64,000 nt of DNA from Amylibacter marinus (GCF_030160015.1 NZ_BSNN01000002.1:992001-1056000), one strand, 5' to 3'. Positions 28,880 to 37,491 are shown, counted from the first letter of the stretch. Notes: generated by a model from the sequence alone, not told the origin. Made by a program: numbers and translations.

Positions 28880-30369
28880 GCGCCCAATCCGTCAAGTGCT
28901 GCAACGGCAACGCTGGCCTGTTCTGCGTCGTTAAATTCAAAAATATCGTCACCAACAATCTGGCCTGTCTCGTGTCCCTTGCCCGCGATTAACAGCGCAT
29001 CCCCGGGCTGTAGCGCATCAACGCCAGCCAATATCGCCTGTGCCCGATCGCCAATTTCCGTGGCCTCAGGACAGCCCTGCAATACCGCCCAGCGGATTTT
29101 CTCGGGGTCTTCGCTGCGCGGATTATCATCCGTTACAAACACCACATCGGCGTTTTGCGCCGCCGCCAATCCCATTTTTGGGCGTTTGTCTGTATCACGA
29201 TCACCGCCCGCGCCGATGATCACCAACAGGCGCCCCAAAACATGAGGACGCATGGCACGTAGCGCCGTTTCCACCGCATCGGGCGTATGGGCGTAATCGA
29301 CAAAAACCGTGGCGCCATTTTGGCGTGTCGCCGCCAATTGCATGCGCCCCTGTACGGTTTTTAATTCCGGCAGTGTCTGGAATACTTCCCTTGCCTGTGC
29401 GCCAGACCCGATGGCCAGTGCCGCCGCTTGTAGAACATTCATCGCCTGAAATCCGCCGATCAACTCTAGGCGCATACTATGCACCACATCACGCCACGAA
29501 AACCGCAGATCTTGGCCCGTACTATCAAAGCGCGCATTCAATAGCGTTAAATCGCAATTCTCATGTCCCACGGTAATCACATCTTGGCCACGCGACAGCG
29601 CGATATCGCGCATATCCACCCCGCGCGGGTCGTCCATATTCAGAACTGCCGTGCCCTCAGGGGGCAGAACCCGCCCAAACAGGCCAGATTTGGCTGCGAA
29701 ATATTCCTCGAAGGTTTTGTGATAATCCAAATGATCTTGGGTAAAATTGGTGAATGCCGCGGCCGTTAGATAAACCCCATCAAGGCGGCGCTGCTCTAAC
29801 CCGTGGCTAGAGGCCTCCATCGCGGCGTGGGTGACACCATCGCCCTGTAGCCCATGCAAAAGCCTGTGTAGCGTCACCGGCTCTGGCGTGGTGTGGGACA
29901 TCGGGGCTGATACCGCGCCCTCGACACCTGCAGTGCCAAAATTAACCGCGCTTTTGCCCAATAGTTCCCATATTTGTCGGGTGAAACTAGCCACAGATGT
30001 TTTACCATTGGTGCCGGTTACGGCCGTAATGGTCGCCGGTTGCGCCGCAAAAAACCGTGCAGCTGCAAGCGCCAGCGCACGGCGCGGATCCTCCACCACC
30101 ACAACAGGCACATCGATCTGTGCAATCTCGCGACGCGCGATTTCCCAACCCGCGGGATCGGTTAAAACTGCCCCCGCCCCCATGCGCAGAGCAAATTTTA
30201 CAAACTCACCACCATGCATATCTACACCTGCAAGGGCTACGAATAAATCATTCTCGGCGGTTTGGCGGCTGTCAACGGAAATACCAGATATGGTCACATC
30301 CTGCAGGGCGCCCTGATTTGGCGCAAGCCCCAGTGCAGACAGGGTTTTTGGGTCAGGGTTCGCGGACAT
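28876..30369 (-). CDS. murE: UDP-MurNAc-L-Ala-D-Glu--meso-diaminopimelate ligase MurE
   Basis: 497 residues. P-loop VTGTNGKTSVASF (about 112-124), TTPEPVTLHRLL substrate segment, MEASSHGLEQRR and NFTQDHLDYH. The C-terminal motif DNPRSEDP specifies meso-diaminopimelate rather than lysine, so the cell wall is the Gram-negative A1-gamma type. Starts 8 nt after ftsI ends and overlaps murF. Confidence 0.97.
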   Translation of the reverse strand: MSANPDPKTLSALGLAPNQGALQDVTISGISVDSRQTAENDLFVALAGVDMHGGEFVKFALRMGAGAVLTDPAGWEIARREIAQIDVPVVVVEDPRRALALAAARFFAAQPATITAVTGTNGKTSVASFTRQIWELLGKSAVNFGTAGVEGAVSAPMSHTTPEPVTLHRLLHGLQGDGVTHAAMEASSHGLEQRRLDGVYLTAAAFTNFTQDHLDYHKTFEEYFAAKSGLFGRVLPPEGTAVLNMDDPRGVDMRDIALSRGQDVITVGHENCDLTLLNARFDSTGQDLRFSWRDVVHSMRLELIGGFQAMNVLQAAALAIGSGAQAREVFQTLPELKTVQGRMQLAATRQNGATVFVDYAHTPDAVETALRAMRPHVLGRLLVIIGAGGDRDTDKRPKMGLAAAQNADVVFVTDDNPRSEDPEKIRWAVLQGCPEATEIGDRAQAILAGVDALQPGDALLIAGKGHETGQIVGDDIFEFNDAEQASVAVAALDGLGA

Positions 30370-30377
30370 CGGCGCCT

Positions 30378-32171
30378 CTATTGGTTGCTGGTCTGCGTGT
30401 AGGTGATTGGCTGTTTAGGTGCAAGTGGACGCAGACCCAAAATCGGGGCAACCCTGGCAATGATTTCTGCGGCCACGGGCACGGCTGTCCAACCTGCGGT
30501 GCGCCGATCCTCGCCCACCGCATTTATCTCTGGCTCGTCCAGCGCCACCACAAGGGTGTATTTGGGATTGCTGGCAGGGAAGACAGAGGCGAATGTGGCG
30601 ATCACCTTTTTCTTATCATAGCCGCCTTGTGCGTTGGGTTTTTCGGCGGTGCCAGTTTTACCAGCCACCTCGTACCCAGGAACTTCGCCCATTGTGGCGG
30701 TGCCGTTTTCGTCGTTTACCACACGGCGCAGCATATTGACCAGTTGCTGAGAGGTGCGCTCACTCATCACGCGCGCGCCCTTTGCCTCAGTGACATCAAG
30801 GCGCTGTAGCGTGGGTTTCACCGCATAGCCACCGTTGGCCATGCTGGCATAGGCCGTGGCTAGATGTAGAGGTGTGGCCGATAGGCCGTGCCCATAAGAA
30901 ATAGTGATGGTTGAAATATCCGACCAACGCTTGGGCAAAAGAGGTTTGGTTTGCGATGCTTCGATCAGCTCTACTGGTACTTCCTCGAAAAAACCAAGTG
31001 ATTTCAACATGTCTTTCTGTGCCGAAGTGCCTGCCGCCAGCGCCATGCGCGCGGTGCCGACATTGGATGATTTCATAATCACATCCTGTACTGACAATTC
31101 AGGCCCATAGTTTTTATAATCGCGGATCGGGAATTTGCCCCATTTCATCGGGCTTTTGGTTTCGATCATGGTGTTTGGATTGGCCAGACCTTTTTCCAGC
31201 GATGTGGCCACAGTGAAGATTTTGAACGTTGAGCCCAGCTCATAAACCCCTTGGGCGGCGCGATTGAACAGCGGGCTGTCAGATGCATCGCCTGTTGTGG
31301 CGGGGCGCGGGCGTTCATTTGGATCAAAATCAGGCAGGGAAACCATCGATAAGATTTCACCAGTGTGCACATCCATCAGGATCGCGGCAGCACCCTTTGC
31401 ATTCATATAGATCATGCCATCCTCCAGCACCTCTCTGGTGGCAGATTGCGCGCTTAGATCCAGAGACAACTGTAGCGGAGACCCTTCAAGTGCAGGATCG
31501 CGCAACATATCATCGAAGTATTTCTCGACGCCTGCCACACCCAGTACCTCGGCGGCACGCACTCCCTCCTCGCCAAATCGGGTGCCGCCCAAAATATGTG
31601 CAGCCAGTTTACCATTGGGATACAGGCGCATTTCGCGGTTCCCAAACAACAGGCCCGGTTCGCCTAAATCATGCACCAATTGACGTTGTTCGGGGCTGAT
31701 GCGCTTTTTTAACCAAATGAACTTGCGCTTGCCGGATGTGAAATCCCGTGTCAGGCGATCCAGATCCAGATCGGGGAAAATTTCCACCAAATCTTTGGCC
31801 GCCTTGACACCATCGACCATCAACGGCGGCTGTGCATAAAGCGCCTGTGTCGTTAAATTGGTGGCCAGTACATTGCCGTTGCGGTCGGTGATGTCCGCAC
31901 GCTGGTTGATGATTTTTGAGGTCGACGCAAAATAGGCGGTCTCGGCAGGGGCAGAATTGGCCAACATGCCCATTTTAGCCCCAATCGCACCAAAGCCGAC
32001 CACAAAGGCCAAACCTAGGATCAATAGGCGGTTCTCGGCGCGCAGGCGGTGCTTGACCGCGATGGCTTGGTTGCGCTTGGCACGGGCGCGGGCCTCAATC
32101 ATATCTGGGTTCTCACCCTGTTCGCGGGTATGAATAACCTGTGCTAAGGGGCGAAGGGGTTCGCGTCTCAT
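30378..32171 (-). CDS. ftsI: Peptidoglycan D,D-transpeptidase FtsI (PBP3)
   Basis: 597 residues. Septal class B penicillin-binding protein. A cytoplasmic basic stretch (1-48) precedes one membrane segment (about 49-70). A PBP dimerisation domain (about 88-240) leads into the transpeptidase with STFK at 314-317 (Ser nucleophile), SSN at 368-370 and KTGT at 505-508. The ATG overlaps the ftsL stop (ATGA). Partner of FtsW, encoded downstream. Confidence 0.97.
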   Translation of the reverse strand: MRREPLRPLAQVIHTREQGENPDMIEARARAKRNQAIAVKHRLRAENRLLILGLAFVVGFGAIGAKMGMLANSAPAETAYFASTSKIINQRADITDRNGNVLATNLTTQALYAQPPLMVDGVKAAKDLVEIFPDLDLDRLTRDFTSGKRKFIWLKKRISPEQRQLVHDLGEPGLLFGNREMRLYPNGKLAAHILGGTRFGEEGVRAAEVLGVAGVEKYFDDMLRDPALEGSPLQLSLDLSAQSATREVLEDGMIYMNAKGAAAILMDVHTGEILSMVSLPDFDPNERPRPATTGDASDSPLFNRAAQGVYELGSTFKIFTVATSLEKGLANPNTMIETKSPMKWGKFPIRDYKNYGPELSVQDVIMKSSNVGTARMALAAGTSAQKDMLKSLGFFEEVPVELIEASQTKPLLPKRWSDISTITISYGHGLSATPLHLATAYASMANGGYAVKPTLQRLDVTEAKGARVMSERTSQQLVNMLRRVVNDENGTATMGEVPGYEVAGKTGTAEKPNAQGGYDKKKVIATFASVFPASNPKYTLVVALDEPEINAVGEDRRTAGWTAVPVAAEIIARVAPILGLRPLAPKQPITYTQTSNQ

Positions 32172-32533
32172 GGGAAATCTTTCCCCTCTTCGGCCACGGG
32201 GGTGACCGATTTAACCGACACTGGTAAATTGGGAATGCCCAGCGCTGCGGGCGGCAGGGGAATATCCTCTAGCTCTGCAAAATGCTGGGCGGCCAAAGGC
32301 ACAAGGCCCAAGCTATCGAAATTCATTTCCACCAAATCGCGCAAACGATCTGGGCGATTTAAATAGGCCCATTCCGCGTTTAACACCGAAAGTGCCTCGC
32401 GTTCTTGGGCGATCTGTTGGTGCAGATTGTCCACGCGACGCGAGCTGGCCTGTGTGGTGTAATTTTCGGTATAGGCCCAATAGGCCACGAAAACCACCAA
32501 GCCTAAACAGCTAAGATACAGAAAAACACGCAT
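32168..32533 (-). CDS. ftsL: Cell division protein FtsL
   Basis: 121 residues; one N-terminal membrane segment (about 3-20, VFLYLSCLGLVVFVAYWAY) then a periplasmic coiled-coil with RRVDNLHQQIAQEREALSVL and the conserved LNRPDRLRDLVE. Forms the FtsQLB complex; ftsB is not here. Overlaps rsmH by 1 nt (TAATG) and ftsI by 4 nt. Position between rsmH and ftsI makes the call secure despite low sequence conservation. Confidence 0.92.
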   Translation of the reverse strand: MRVFLYLSCLGLVVFVAYWAYTENYTTQASSRRVDNLHQQIAQEREALSVLNAEWAYLNRPDRLRDLVEMNFDSLGLVPLAAQHFAELEDIPLPPAALGIPNLPVSVKSVTPVAEEGKDFP

Positions 32534-33546
32534 TACGAAATCCTTCCTAAATCAAATTTTGGTAAACCAATTTTGCTGGTGTCAAAATCACCTGCTGGCG
32601 TATCCAGTCGGCGCGCCATGCGCAGCTTTGCGCTACGGGCACGCGGATTATGGTCCAGCTCATCTTTGCTTGGGCCGATGGCCTTGCGCCCCATTAATTG
32701 GAAACGCGGCGCATCATGTGTGACCTCTGGTTGATAACGGTTGCCCTTGGGCAAATTACCACTGCGCGCCTGCAAGAACCGCTTTACGATACGATCTTCG
32801 ATAGAGTGAAAGGTCACCACAGCCAGAACACCACCGGGGGCTAGAACGGCCTCGGCGGCACGCAGGCCCGCCACCAATTGGCCTAGCTCGTCATTGACCG
32901 CAATACGCAATGCCTGAAAGGTACGCGTCGCCACGTGGGCCTGATTGGGCTTGGCTCGCGGCAAGGAATTTTCAAGTACCTCGACCAACTGAAAGGTGGT
33001 TTCGATGGGGGCAAGGGCACGAGCCTTTACGATATTGCGGGCAATGCGACGCGAGGCTCGATCTTCACCGTACAAGTATATCAAATCCGCCAGATCACCC
33101 TCGTCTGCGGAATTTACAATATCAGCAGCACTCATCCCCGCCTGCGCCATGCGCATATCAAGAGGCCCATCCTTCATGAAAGAAAACCCGCGCGCGGCCT
33201 GATCTATCTGCATCGAGGACACCCCGATATCCAAGACCACACCATCCAGCAGCGCAGCGCCGGCATCACGTGCCAGTTCATCCAGCCGCCCAAATGTACC
33301 ATGAATAAGATGTAGGTGGTTTTCGTATTCACCGGCCCATTTTTCTGCTCGCACAAAAACCTCAGGGTCACGATCAATGGCATATACATCAGATGCGCCC
33401 GCATCCAACAACGCACGCGTATAACCACCAGCACCGAATGTGCCATCCAGCCAACGGCCAGAAATAGGGGCGGCGTTTTCCAAAATAGGCGCCAGCAATA
33501 CAGGTATATGGGGCGCAGAGGGTGCAATTATCTGGGCCATTGCCAT
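32533..33546 (-). CDS. rsmH: 16S rRNA (cytosine1402-N4)-methyltransferase RsmH
   Basis: 337 residues. SAM-dependent methyltransferase: [10 protein letters not shown] at the start, [19 protein letters not shown] loop (about 34-49), [22 protein letters not shown] (about 101-113), and [15 protein letters not shown] near the C-terminus. Usual second gene of the dcw cluster, 3 nt after mraZ and overlapping ftsL by 1 nt. Confidence 0.97.
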   Translation of the reverse strand: MAMAQIIAPSAPHIPVLLAPILENAAPISGRWLDGTFGAGGYTRALLDAGASDVYAIDRDPEVFVRAEKWAGEYENHLHLIHGTFGRLDELARDAGAALLDGVVLDIGVSSMQIDQAARGFSFMKDGPLDMRMAQAGMSAADIVNSADEGDLADLIYLYGEDRASRRIARNIVKARALAPIETTFQLVEVLENSLPRAKPNQAHVATRTFQALRIAVNDELGQLVAGLRAAEAVLAPGGVLAVVTFHSIEDRIVKRFLQARSGNLPKGNRYQPEVTHDAPRFQLMGRKAIGPSKDELDHNPRARSAKLRMARRLDTPAGDFDTSKIGLPKFDLGRIS

Positions 33547-33549
33547 CCC

Positions 33550-34050
33550 CTAGCCTATCGGCGCTTCATCAAGAAGCGCCAATGGATCAAAATCATCATC
33601 ATAGTCATCCAGCCACGCATCAGATGCGGCGATAGATTGCTCATAGGTTTCGGGTTTCCAAATTTGGAAGGTATCAACAGAGGCAATGAACAGGGCCTCG
33701 CCTTTTAAATCTAGTTTATCTTTTAGCTTGGGCGGTAAAACAATGCGCCCGGTTTCATCAACGCTCATTTGCAAGGATTGCCCAGAGAACATGCGCTCCA
33801 ACATTCGGCGTTCGCGCCCGCCACGTTTCATGGCGGCAATGCGCGCATCGACCTCTTCCATAGATGTCATTGTGTAGCCTTCGATGAACTGGCGGCGGTG
33901 ATCGCCATATACCAAGACCATCTCGGCGGCCAGGCCCTCGGTCCAATCGGGATCACCCGATTGCAAAACACGTCGAAAGGCGGCGGGAATAGATACCCGA
34001 CCCTTGGCGTCCACTTTTTGGACGAACTCACCTCTGAACCTACGTGCCAC
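33550..34050 (-). CDS. mraZ: Transcriptional regulator MraZ
   Basis: 166 residues from GTG 34050. Two SpoVT/AbrB-like swapped-hairpin domains: RRFRGEFVQKVDAKGRVSIPAAFRR (residues about 3-27) and QMSVDETGRIVLPPKLKDKL (about 99-118). MraZ binds DNA upstream of the dcw cluster and represses it in other bacteria. The frame is open to an ATG at 34116, but those 22 residues lie within a strong hairpin and have no family counterpart. GTG 34050 has AGAGG 9 nt upstream and begins exactly at the MARRFRG-type family N-terminus. C-terminal tail DDYDDDFDPLAL is acidic. Confidence 0.93.
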   Translation of the reverse strand: MARRFRGEFVQKVDAKGRVSIPAAFRRVLQSGDPDWTEGLAAEMVLVYGDHRRQFIEGYTMTSMEEVDARIAAMKRGGRERRMLERMFSGQSLQMSVDETGRIVLPPKLKDKLDLKGEALFIASVDTFQIWKPETYEQSIAASDAWLDDYDDDFDPLALLDEAPIG

Positions 34051-34331
34051 TTGGGCGACCTCTTTTGTTGCGGGGAGACCCCCTGTAAACGAAACGGCGG
34101 ATCGAACTGCTGCCACTGCTCGATCCGCCGTCCTTGTCCCGAATGGGCCGTCTGGTTGATGGGGATACCACCCGAGGGTGTCTGCTCGTATCTCCTCCAG
34201 ATCTTACTTTTTAGATGGGGGGTGCCTGTATGAAACCTGTTCAGGTGTCCTTGGATCTGCGCCCAATTGATACGCCCGTCCTCATCGTATAATCAGTTGT
34301 ACATGGTACTGATTGGGAAACAAAGGAATTT
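34051..34331 (-). ncRNA. Long mraZ/dcw leader with UpsM-like structure
   Basis: From the predicted start near 34331 to the mraZ GTG is about 280 nt of leader. It contains an inverted repeat near its 5' end (AATCAGT 34291-34297 / ACTGATT 34308-34314), a GGAGGAGA sequence at 34198-34191 with no start codon in range, and a very strong 11-bp hairpin at 34095-34130. In Rhodobacter sphaeroides the dcw leader yields the small RNA UpsM ending at a strong hairpin before mraZ. The layout here is alike, but sequence identity with UpsM was not checked. Confidence 0.5.
34095..34130 (-). terminator. Strong leader hairpin before mraZ (attenuator-like)
   Basis: CGGCGGATCGA (34095-34105) and TCGATCCGCCG (34120-34130) are perfect 11-bp arms around a 14-nt loop. 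On the minus strand the stem is followed by TTTCGTTT, a broken U-run. It ends 44 nt before the GTG start of mraZ. Expected to end or stall part of the transcription entering the dcw operon. Confidence 0.7.
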
Positions 34332-34337
34332 TTTGGG

Positions 34338-34367
34338 ATTTTATGGATTTCTTTGGAAAATTGACAA
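34338..34367 (-). promoter_or_regulatory. Probable dcw (mraZ) promoter
   Basis: On the minus strand -35 TTGTCA (34367-34362) and -10 TAAAAT (34343-34338), each 5 of 6 to consensus, with an 18-bp spacer; predicted start near 34331. A weaker TTATAC at 34292-34287, inside the AATCAGT inverted repeat, is an alternative -10. Not tested. Confidence 0.45.
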
Positions 34368-34630
34368 ATTTCAGCCCCAAAAGCCGCTGATTTTGGCCAT
34401 ATTCTTGGAATTTGTAGCGGAACAGATAAATTGAACCACAAGATATAGTGGGTAAAATTCTTTGTATTTTCACCCATGATTTCCCACTAAAATAGCCACA
34501 TTAGCCAGAACATTTTGAGAACAAAGTGAATTTTTTGGCTTTTCAATCCCAAAGCGTCGGGAATTGTTGATCAATTCCCCTAGCCCTACGCTGCCTTTTC
34601 CCATAGCGTAAAAAAAAACGTGGAAAACAC
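34368..34630. other. AT-rich intergenic region between dcw promoter and MBL-fold gene
   Basis: Visibly richer in A+T than the surrounding genes. Contains an imperfect inverted repeat around 34449-34475 (GTGGGTAAAAT ... ATTTTCACCCA) and an A-run before the plus-strand ATG at 34631. Divergent promoters for the dcw cluster and the MBL-fold gene must lie in or beside it. The short minus-strand frames here have no recognisable product. Confidence 0.4.
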
Positions 34631-35692
34631 ATGCAACGTCGCACATTTTTAAAACGTCTCGGCTTGGGCACTGTTGGCTCGGCATTGGGCGCGCTGGGCT
34701 ATGCCAGATATAAGCAGAGCTTTAATGGCTATTATACCGGTCCCGTGTCCGATCACTATGATGGGGTGCGGTTTTTCAACCCCAATGGGGTAGAGCCTGG
34801 AAATCTTTTGGATTTACTTAAATGGCAATTCAATACCCCGCGTGCCAAATGGCCAGAGACCTTCGATAGCCCCTACCCACAGGCCAAACCACCTGCCCAG
34901 AGCGATGCCATACGTGTAACCATGATCGGCCATGCCTCTATGCTGATACAGGTGGCGGGGGTTAATATCCTGTGCGATCCGGTCTATTCAGAACGGGTTA
35001 GCCCTGTGGGTTGGGCTGGCCCCAAGCGGCATAACCCCGTAGGTATTCAATTTGACGATTTACCGAATATCGATCTGATTCTGATTTCCCACAACCATTA
35101 TGATCATCTGGATAATCTAACACTAGAAAAACTGGTAGCGCGGGATAATCCAAAGATCATCACCCCTTTGGGGAATGATACCATCATCCACCGCCGCACG
35201 CCCAGCGCCGATATCGCCGTTGGTGACTGGGGGGATATGATCGCGCATGCTGGGCTAAAAATTCATATCGAACCCTGTCATCATTGGTCGGCACGCGGGC
35301 GCAATGATCGGCGCATGGCGCTATGGGCTGCCTTTGTGATCGAGGCGGGGGGCCAGCGGATTTATCACATCGGTGACACCGGTTTCCACAGCGGCATTAA
35401 CTACGGCGCCGCAGCGGAAAAATTCGGCGGGTTTGACTTGGCTATCCTACCCGTTGGGGCCTATGAGCCGCGCTGGTTTATGAAGGGCCAGCACCAGAAC
35501 CCCGCCGAGGCTGTGCAGGGAATGATCCTATGTAACGCAGAATATGCAATTGGACATCATTGGGGCACATTTCAGCTGACCAACGAGGCAGTGGATGCCC
35601 CGCCCAAGGCACTTGGCGAGGCCCTAGCACGGGATACAATTCCTGCGGATCGTTTTGTGGCCATGGCGCCTGGCCAGGTTTGGATACGCTAG
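34631..35692 (+). CDS. MBL-fold metallohydrolase (UlaG/NAPE-PLD-like), Tat-type leader
   Basis: 353 residues. The N-terminus MQRRTFLKRLGLGTVG has a twin-arginine RRTFLK motif and a hydrophobic stretch, so export to the periplasm by Tat is likely. The metallo-beta-lactamase fold carries HNHYDHLD (metal ligands H154, H156, D158, H159), then ITPLGND, WWsARG-like HHWSARGRND, HIGDTGFHSG and GHHWGTF. The DPVYSERVSPVGWAGPKRH segment resembles N-acyl-phosphatidylethanolamine phospholipase D-like and UlaG-like members. Substrate unknown. Monocistronic, running from the AT-rich region towards the 3' end of rnpB. Confidence 0.85.
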   Translation: MQRRTFLKRLGLGTVGSALGALGYARYKQSFNGYYTGPVSDHYDGVRFFNPNGVEPGNLLDLLKWQFNTPRAKWPETFDSPYPQAKPPAQSDAIRVTMIGHASMLIQVAGVNILCDPVYSERVSPVGWAGPKRHNPVGIQFDDLPNIDLILISHNHYDHLDNLTLEKLVARDNPKIITPLGNDTIIHRRTPSADIAVGDWGDMIAHAGLKIHIEPCHHWSARGRNDRRMALWAAFVIEAGGQRIYHIGDTGFHSGINYGAAAEKFGGFDLAILPVGAYEPRWFMKGQHQNPAEAVQGMILCNAEYAIGHHWGTFQLTNEAVDAPPKALGEALARDTIPADRFVAMAPGQVWIR

Positions 35693-35739
35693 CCTGCTGT
35701 GCGCTGGGCCCGCCGCATACGCTGACCGGTCTGATAAAT

Positions 35740-36109
35740 ATGCGGATGGCCTATAAGCCGGATTTTGTTCAGGCCGAAGCCGTCAGCGACCATTCATCTA
35801 GGCGCATCGTTACCGATACGCTCTTGCAACCACCCGAACCTGCTGGGGATACAGCACCCCCGCCCTTGCGGGCACGCGGTTCCTACTTGGTTTTGCTCTC
35901 GGCGGGGCTTGCCATGCCGGTGATGTTACCATCCCCGCGGTGGGCTCTTACCCCACCGTTTCACCTTTTCCGTGCAGGCACGGTAGTTTGTTTTCTGTGG
36001 CGCTATCCCTTGAGTTACCTCAGGCGGGCATTACCCGCCGCCGTTGCTATAAAGAGTCCGGACTTTCCTCGGGCGGGTTACCCCGCACGCGGCCGCCCAG
36101 CCATCCGCC
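35740..36109 (-). ncRNA. rnpB: RNase P RNA (bacterial type A)
   Basis: Minus-strand RNA of about 370 nt, the ribozyme that matures tRNA 5' ends. Landmarks in order: GGCGGATGG (P1 5' strand, from 36109), GAGGAAAGTCCGGACT (CR-I, P4), ACAGAAA (CR-IV), GGTAAGAGCCCACCG (P11/12 region), ACAAAATCCGGCTTAT (CR-V) and CCATCCGC (P1 3' strand, 35749-35742). The P1 strands pair. Exact 3' end uncertain. Its promoter lies inside the amidase gene. Confidence 0.96.
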
Positions 36110-36114
36110 ACGCT

Positions 36115-36143
36115 GATTTAGGCCGTGATGGGGCGCGCGTCAA
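36115..36143 (-). promoter_or_regulatory. rnpB promoter overlapping amidase stop codon
   Basis: Minus-strand -35 TTGACG (36143-36138) and -10 TAAATC (36120-36115) with exactly 17 bp between. The -10 begins with the TAA stop codon of the amidase gene (36120-36118). Predicted start at about 36109 matches the 5' base of P1. Confidence 0.65.
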
Positions 36144-36843
36144 TCGCCTTGGCAGGATAATCGCGCGCAAGGGCCGCCATTACCGCGCAATCCTGTGCGC
36201 ACAGCGGCCCACGAAGCATTGGCAAAAAACGCATTCGAAAGGCCGCCAAAACAGCATCGAAGGTGGCGCCCTCACATGTATAGCCAAATGTACGGGCATC
36301 GCGCAGGAACTGATCAGCGCTGCAGGCGCCAATTTGCAAGACATCTTTTGGCCAAATCGATAAGCCGCCCAGCGCCAAGCGTCGCCAATCAAATTTTGCA
36401 CCGGGGTCAAATTTACGCGTAGGCGCCATATCCGAATGACCAATTACCCGATCCTCGGTGATGGCCGGATGGCGGGCCATGATCTGGCGCATCAACCGTT
36501 CCAGTGCCTGTATCTGTGCATTTGGGAAAGGAAGAGCGAGCGCTTCGGTCGTGGCATTGGCCAGCTCGATCCCGATGGAATGGGAATTCACATCCATCAC
36601 ATCCCCCCAACGCCCCGCGCCCGCATGCCATGCGCGCATTTCCTCATCAACCAATTGGTGCACAGCACCAGTTTCGGATATCACATAATGGGCAGAAACC
36701 TCGGCATTGGGATCGCATAGCCGATCAATAGCGGCATCGCAGGATTTCATCGCCGTGTAATGTAGAACCAGCAAATCAGGCCCGCGATCGTGTTTGCGCG
36801 GGCCAAAATTCGGTGATTTTTTCGTGGTGTTAATCCAGCTCAT
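36118..36843 (-). CDS. N-acetylmuramoyl-L-alanine amidase (AmiD/AmpD-type, Amidase_2)
   Basis: 241 residues. Amidase_2 domain from about residue 20 to 165: LVLHYTAMKSC (first Zn His), SAHYVISETGAVHQLVDE, WHAGAGRWGD, SIGIELAN, and VIGHSDMAPTRKFDPG (second Zn His and the catalytic Lys/Asp region). A peptidoglycan-binding-like helical tail follows (about 180-235). Cleaves the MurNAc-L-Ala bond, for cell-wall turnover or recycling. No clear signal peptide, so it may be cytosolic like AmpD. Starts 9 nt after the Excalibur-like lipoprotein gene, suggesting an operon with it. Confidence 0.9.
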   Translation of the reverse strand: MSWINTTKKSPNFGPRKHDRGPDLLVLHYTAMKSCDAAIDRLCDPNAEVSAHYVISETGAVHQLVDEEMRAWHAGAGRWGDVMDVNSHSIGIELANATTEALALPFPNAQIQALERLMRQIMARHPAITEDRVIGHSDMAPTRKFDPGAKFDWRRLALGGLSIWPKDVLQIGACSADQFLRDARTFGYTCEGATFDAVLAAFRMRFLPMLRGPLCAQDCAVMAALARDYPAKAIDARPITA

Positions 36844-36852
36844 CCGGCTAGA

Positions 36853-37491
36853 TTAACGATTGGGAACCCAAGCACAAGCAAAGCCATCCCCATCTCGGTC
36901 CAGCAACAGCGTATCCTTGCGTGGGCCGCCCGCATCCAAGAATGCAATTTGTGCAATCTCGGGGAGGCTATATTGGCCACAATGCCCGCCGTTTTTGTAT
37001 TTGTTAGCGCTGCGCGCATATTTTGGTGTGCCAACCAAATGCGACTGGCTGCGCCCATAGGCCAGCAAATCGATGCCGCTATCGCGTTTTTGGATCGGGG
37101 TTGCCACGGCATTGGCCTCTGGAACCTTGTTTTGTGCGCGACGCTTGGTGCGCTTTTTCTCCTCGACCAATGGCTCCGCCACGGCCAATTCATTCAGCAC
37201 CACCTTTTTCTGGGCAGGGTCTGTTTGATCGGCGTTGGCCCCATTGGCTACGGCATCTAGATATTCGGATCCATTGCTCAGATCATCAGGTACTGAACTA
37301 GGCTGGGCATTGCTGGATTCTGCGCGGGGTTGGGCCGCAGGCACGCTGGTGTATTCGGGCCTTTGCCCACCAGCATAGACCGTGGCGGGATCAGGATTGA
37401 TGCTGTCGAAATAGCGCGAGCCGACCTCTTCGCTAGAACAACCTACCAATATACCAAGCATTGCCAAAAGCGGTGCATATCTTACCACCAT
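36853..37491 (-). CDS. Lipoprotein with C-terminal Excalibur-like calcium-binding motif
   Basis: 212 residues. Signal peptide with lipobox LVGC (lipidated Cys18). A low-complexity middle (about 20-130; Ser/Ala/Gln/Lys-rich, with [11 protein letters not shown]) precedes a C-terminal segment with [11 protein letters not shown] and [15 protein letters not shown]. The last segment is the Excalibur-type DxDxDGxxCE-like loop, with Ala in place of the usual Glu after Cys. Likely envelope-anchored. Overlaps the gatA 3' end by 10 nt and precedes the amidase gene by 9 nt. Function unknown. Confidence 0.72.
   Translation of the reverse strand: MVVRYAPLLAMLGILVGCSSEEVGSRYFDSINPDPATVYAGGQRPEYTSVPAAQPRAESSNAQPSSVPDDLSNGSEYLDAVANGANADQTDPAQKKVVLNELAVAEPLVEEKKRTKRRAQNKVPEANAVATPIQKRDSGIDLLAYGRSQSHLVGTPKYARSANKYKNGGHCGQYSLPEIAQIAFLDAGGPRKDTLLLDRDGDGFACAWVPNR

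Noticed and set aside
34241-34477. 78-residue minus-strand frame in the AT-rich gap before mraZ
   Set aside because: No family resemblance, no ribosome-binding site, and it lies over the probable dcw promoter and leader; taken as chance.
35560-36363. 267-residue plus-strand frame
   Set aside because: It runs across rnpB and the amidase gene on the other strand, and its sequence is a shadow of them.
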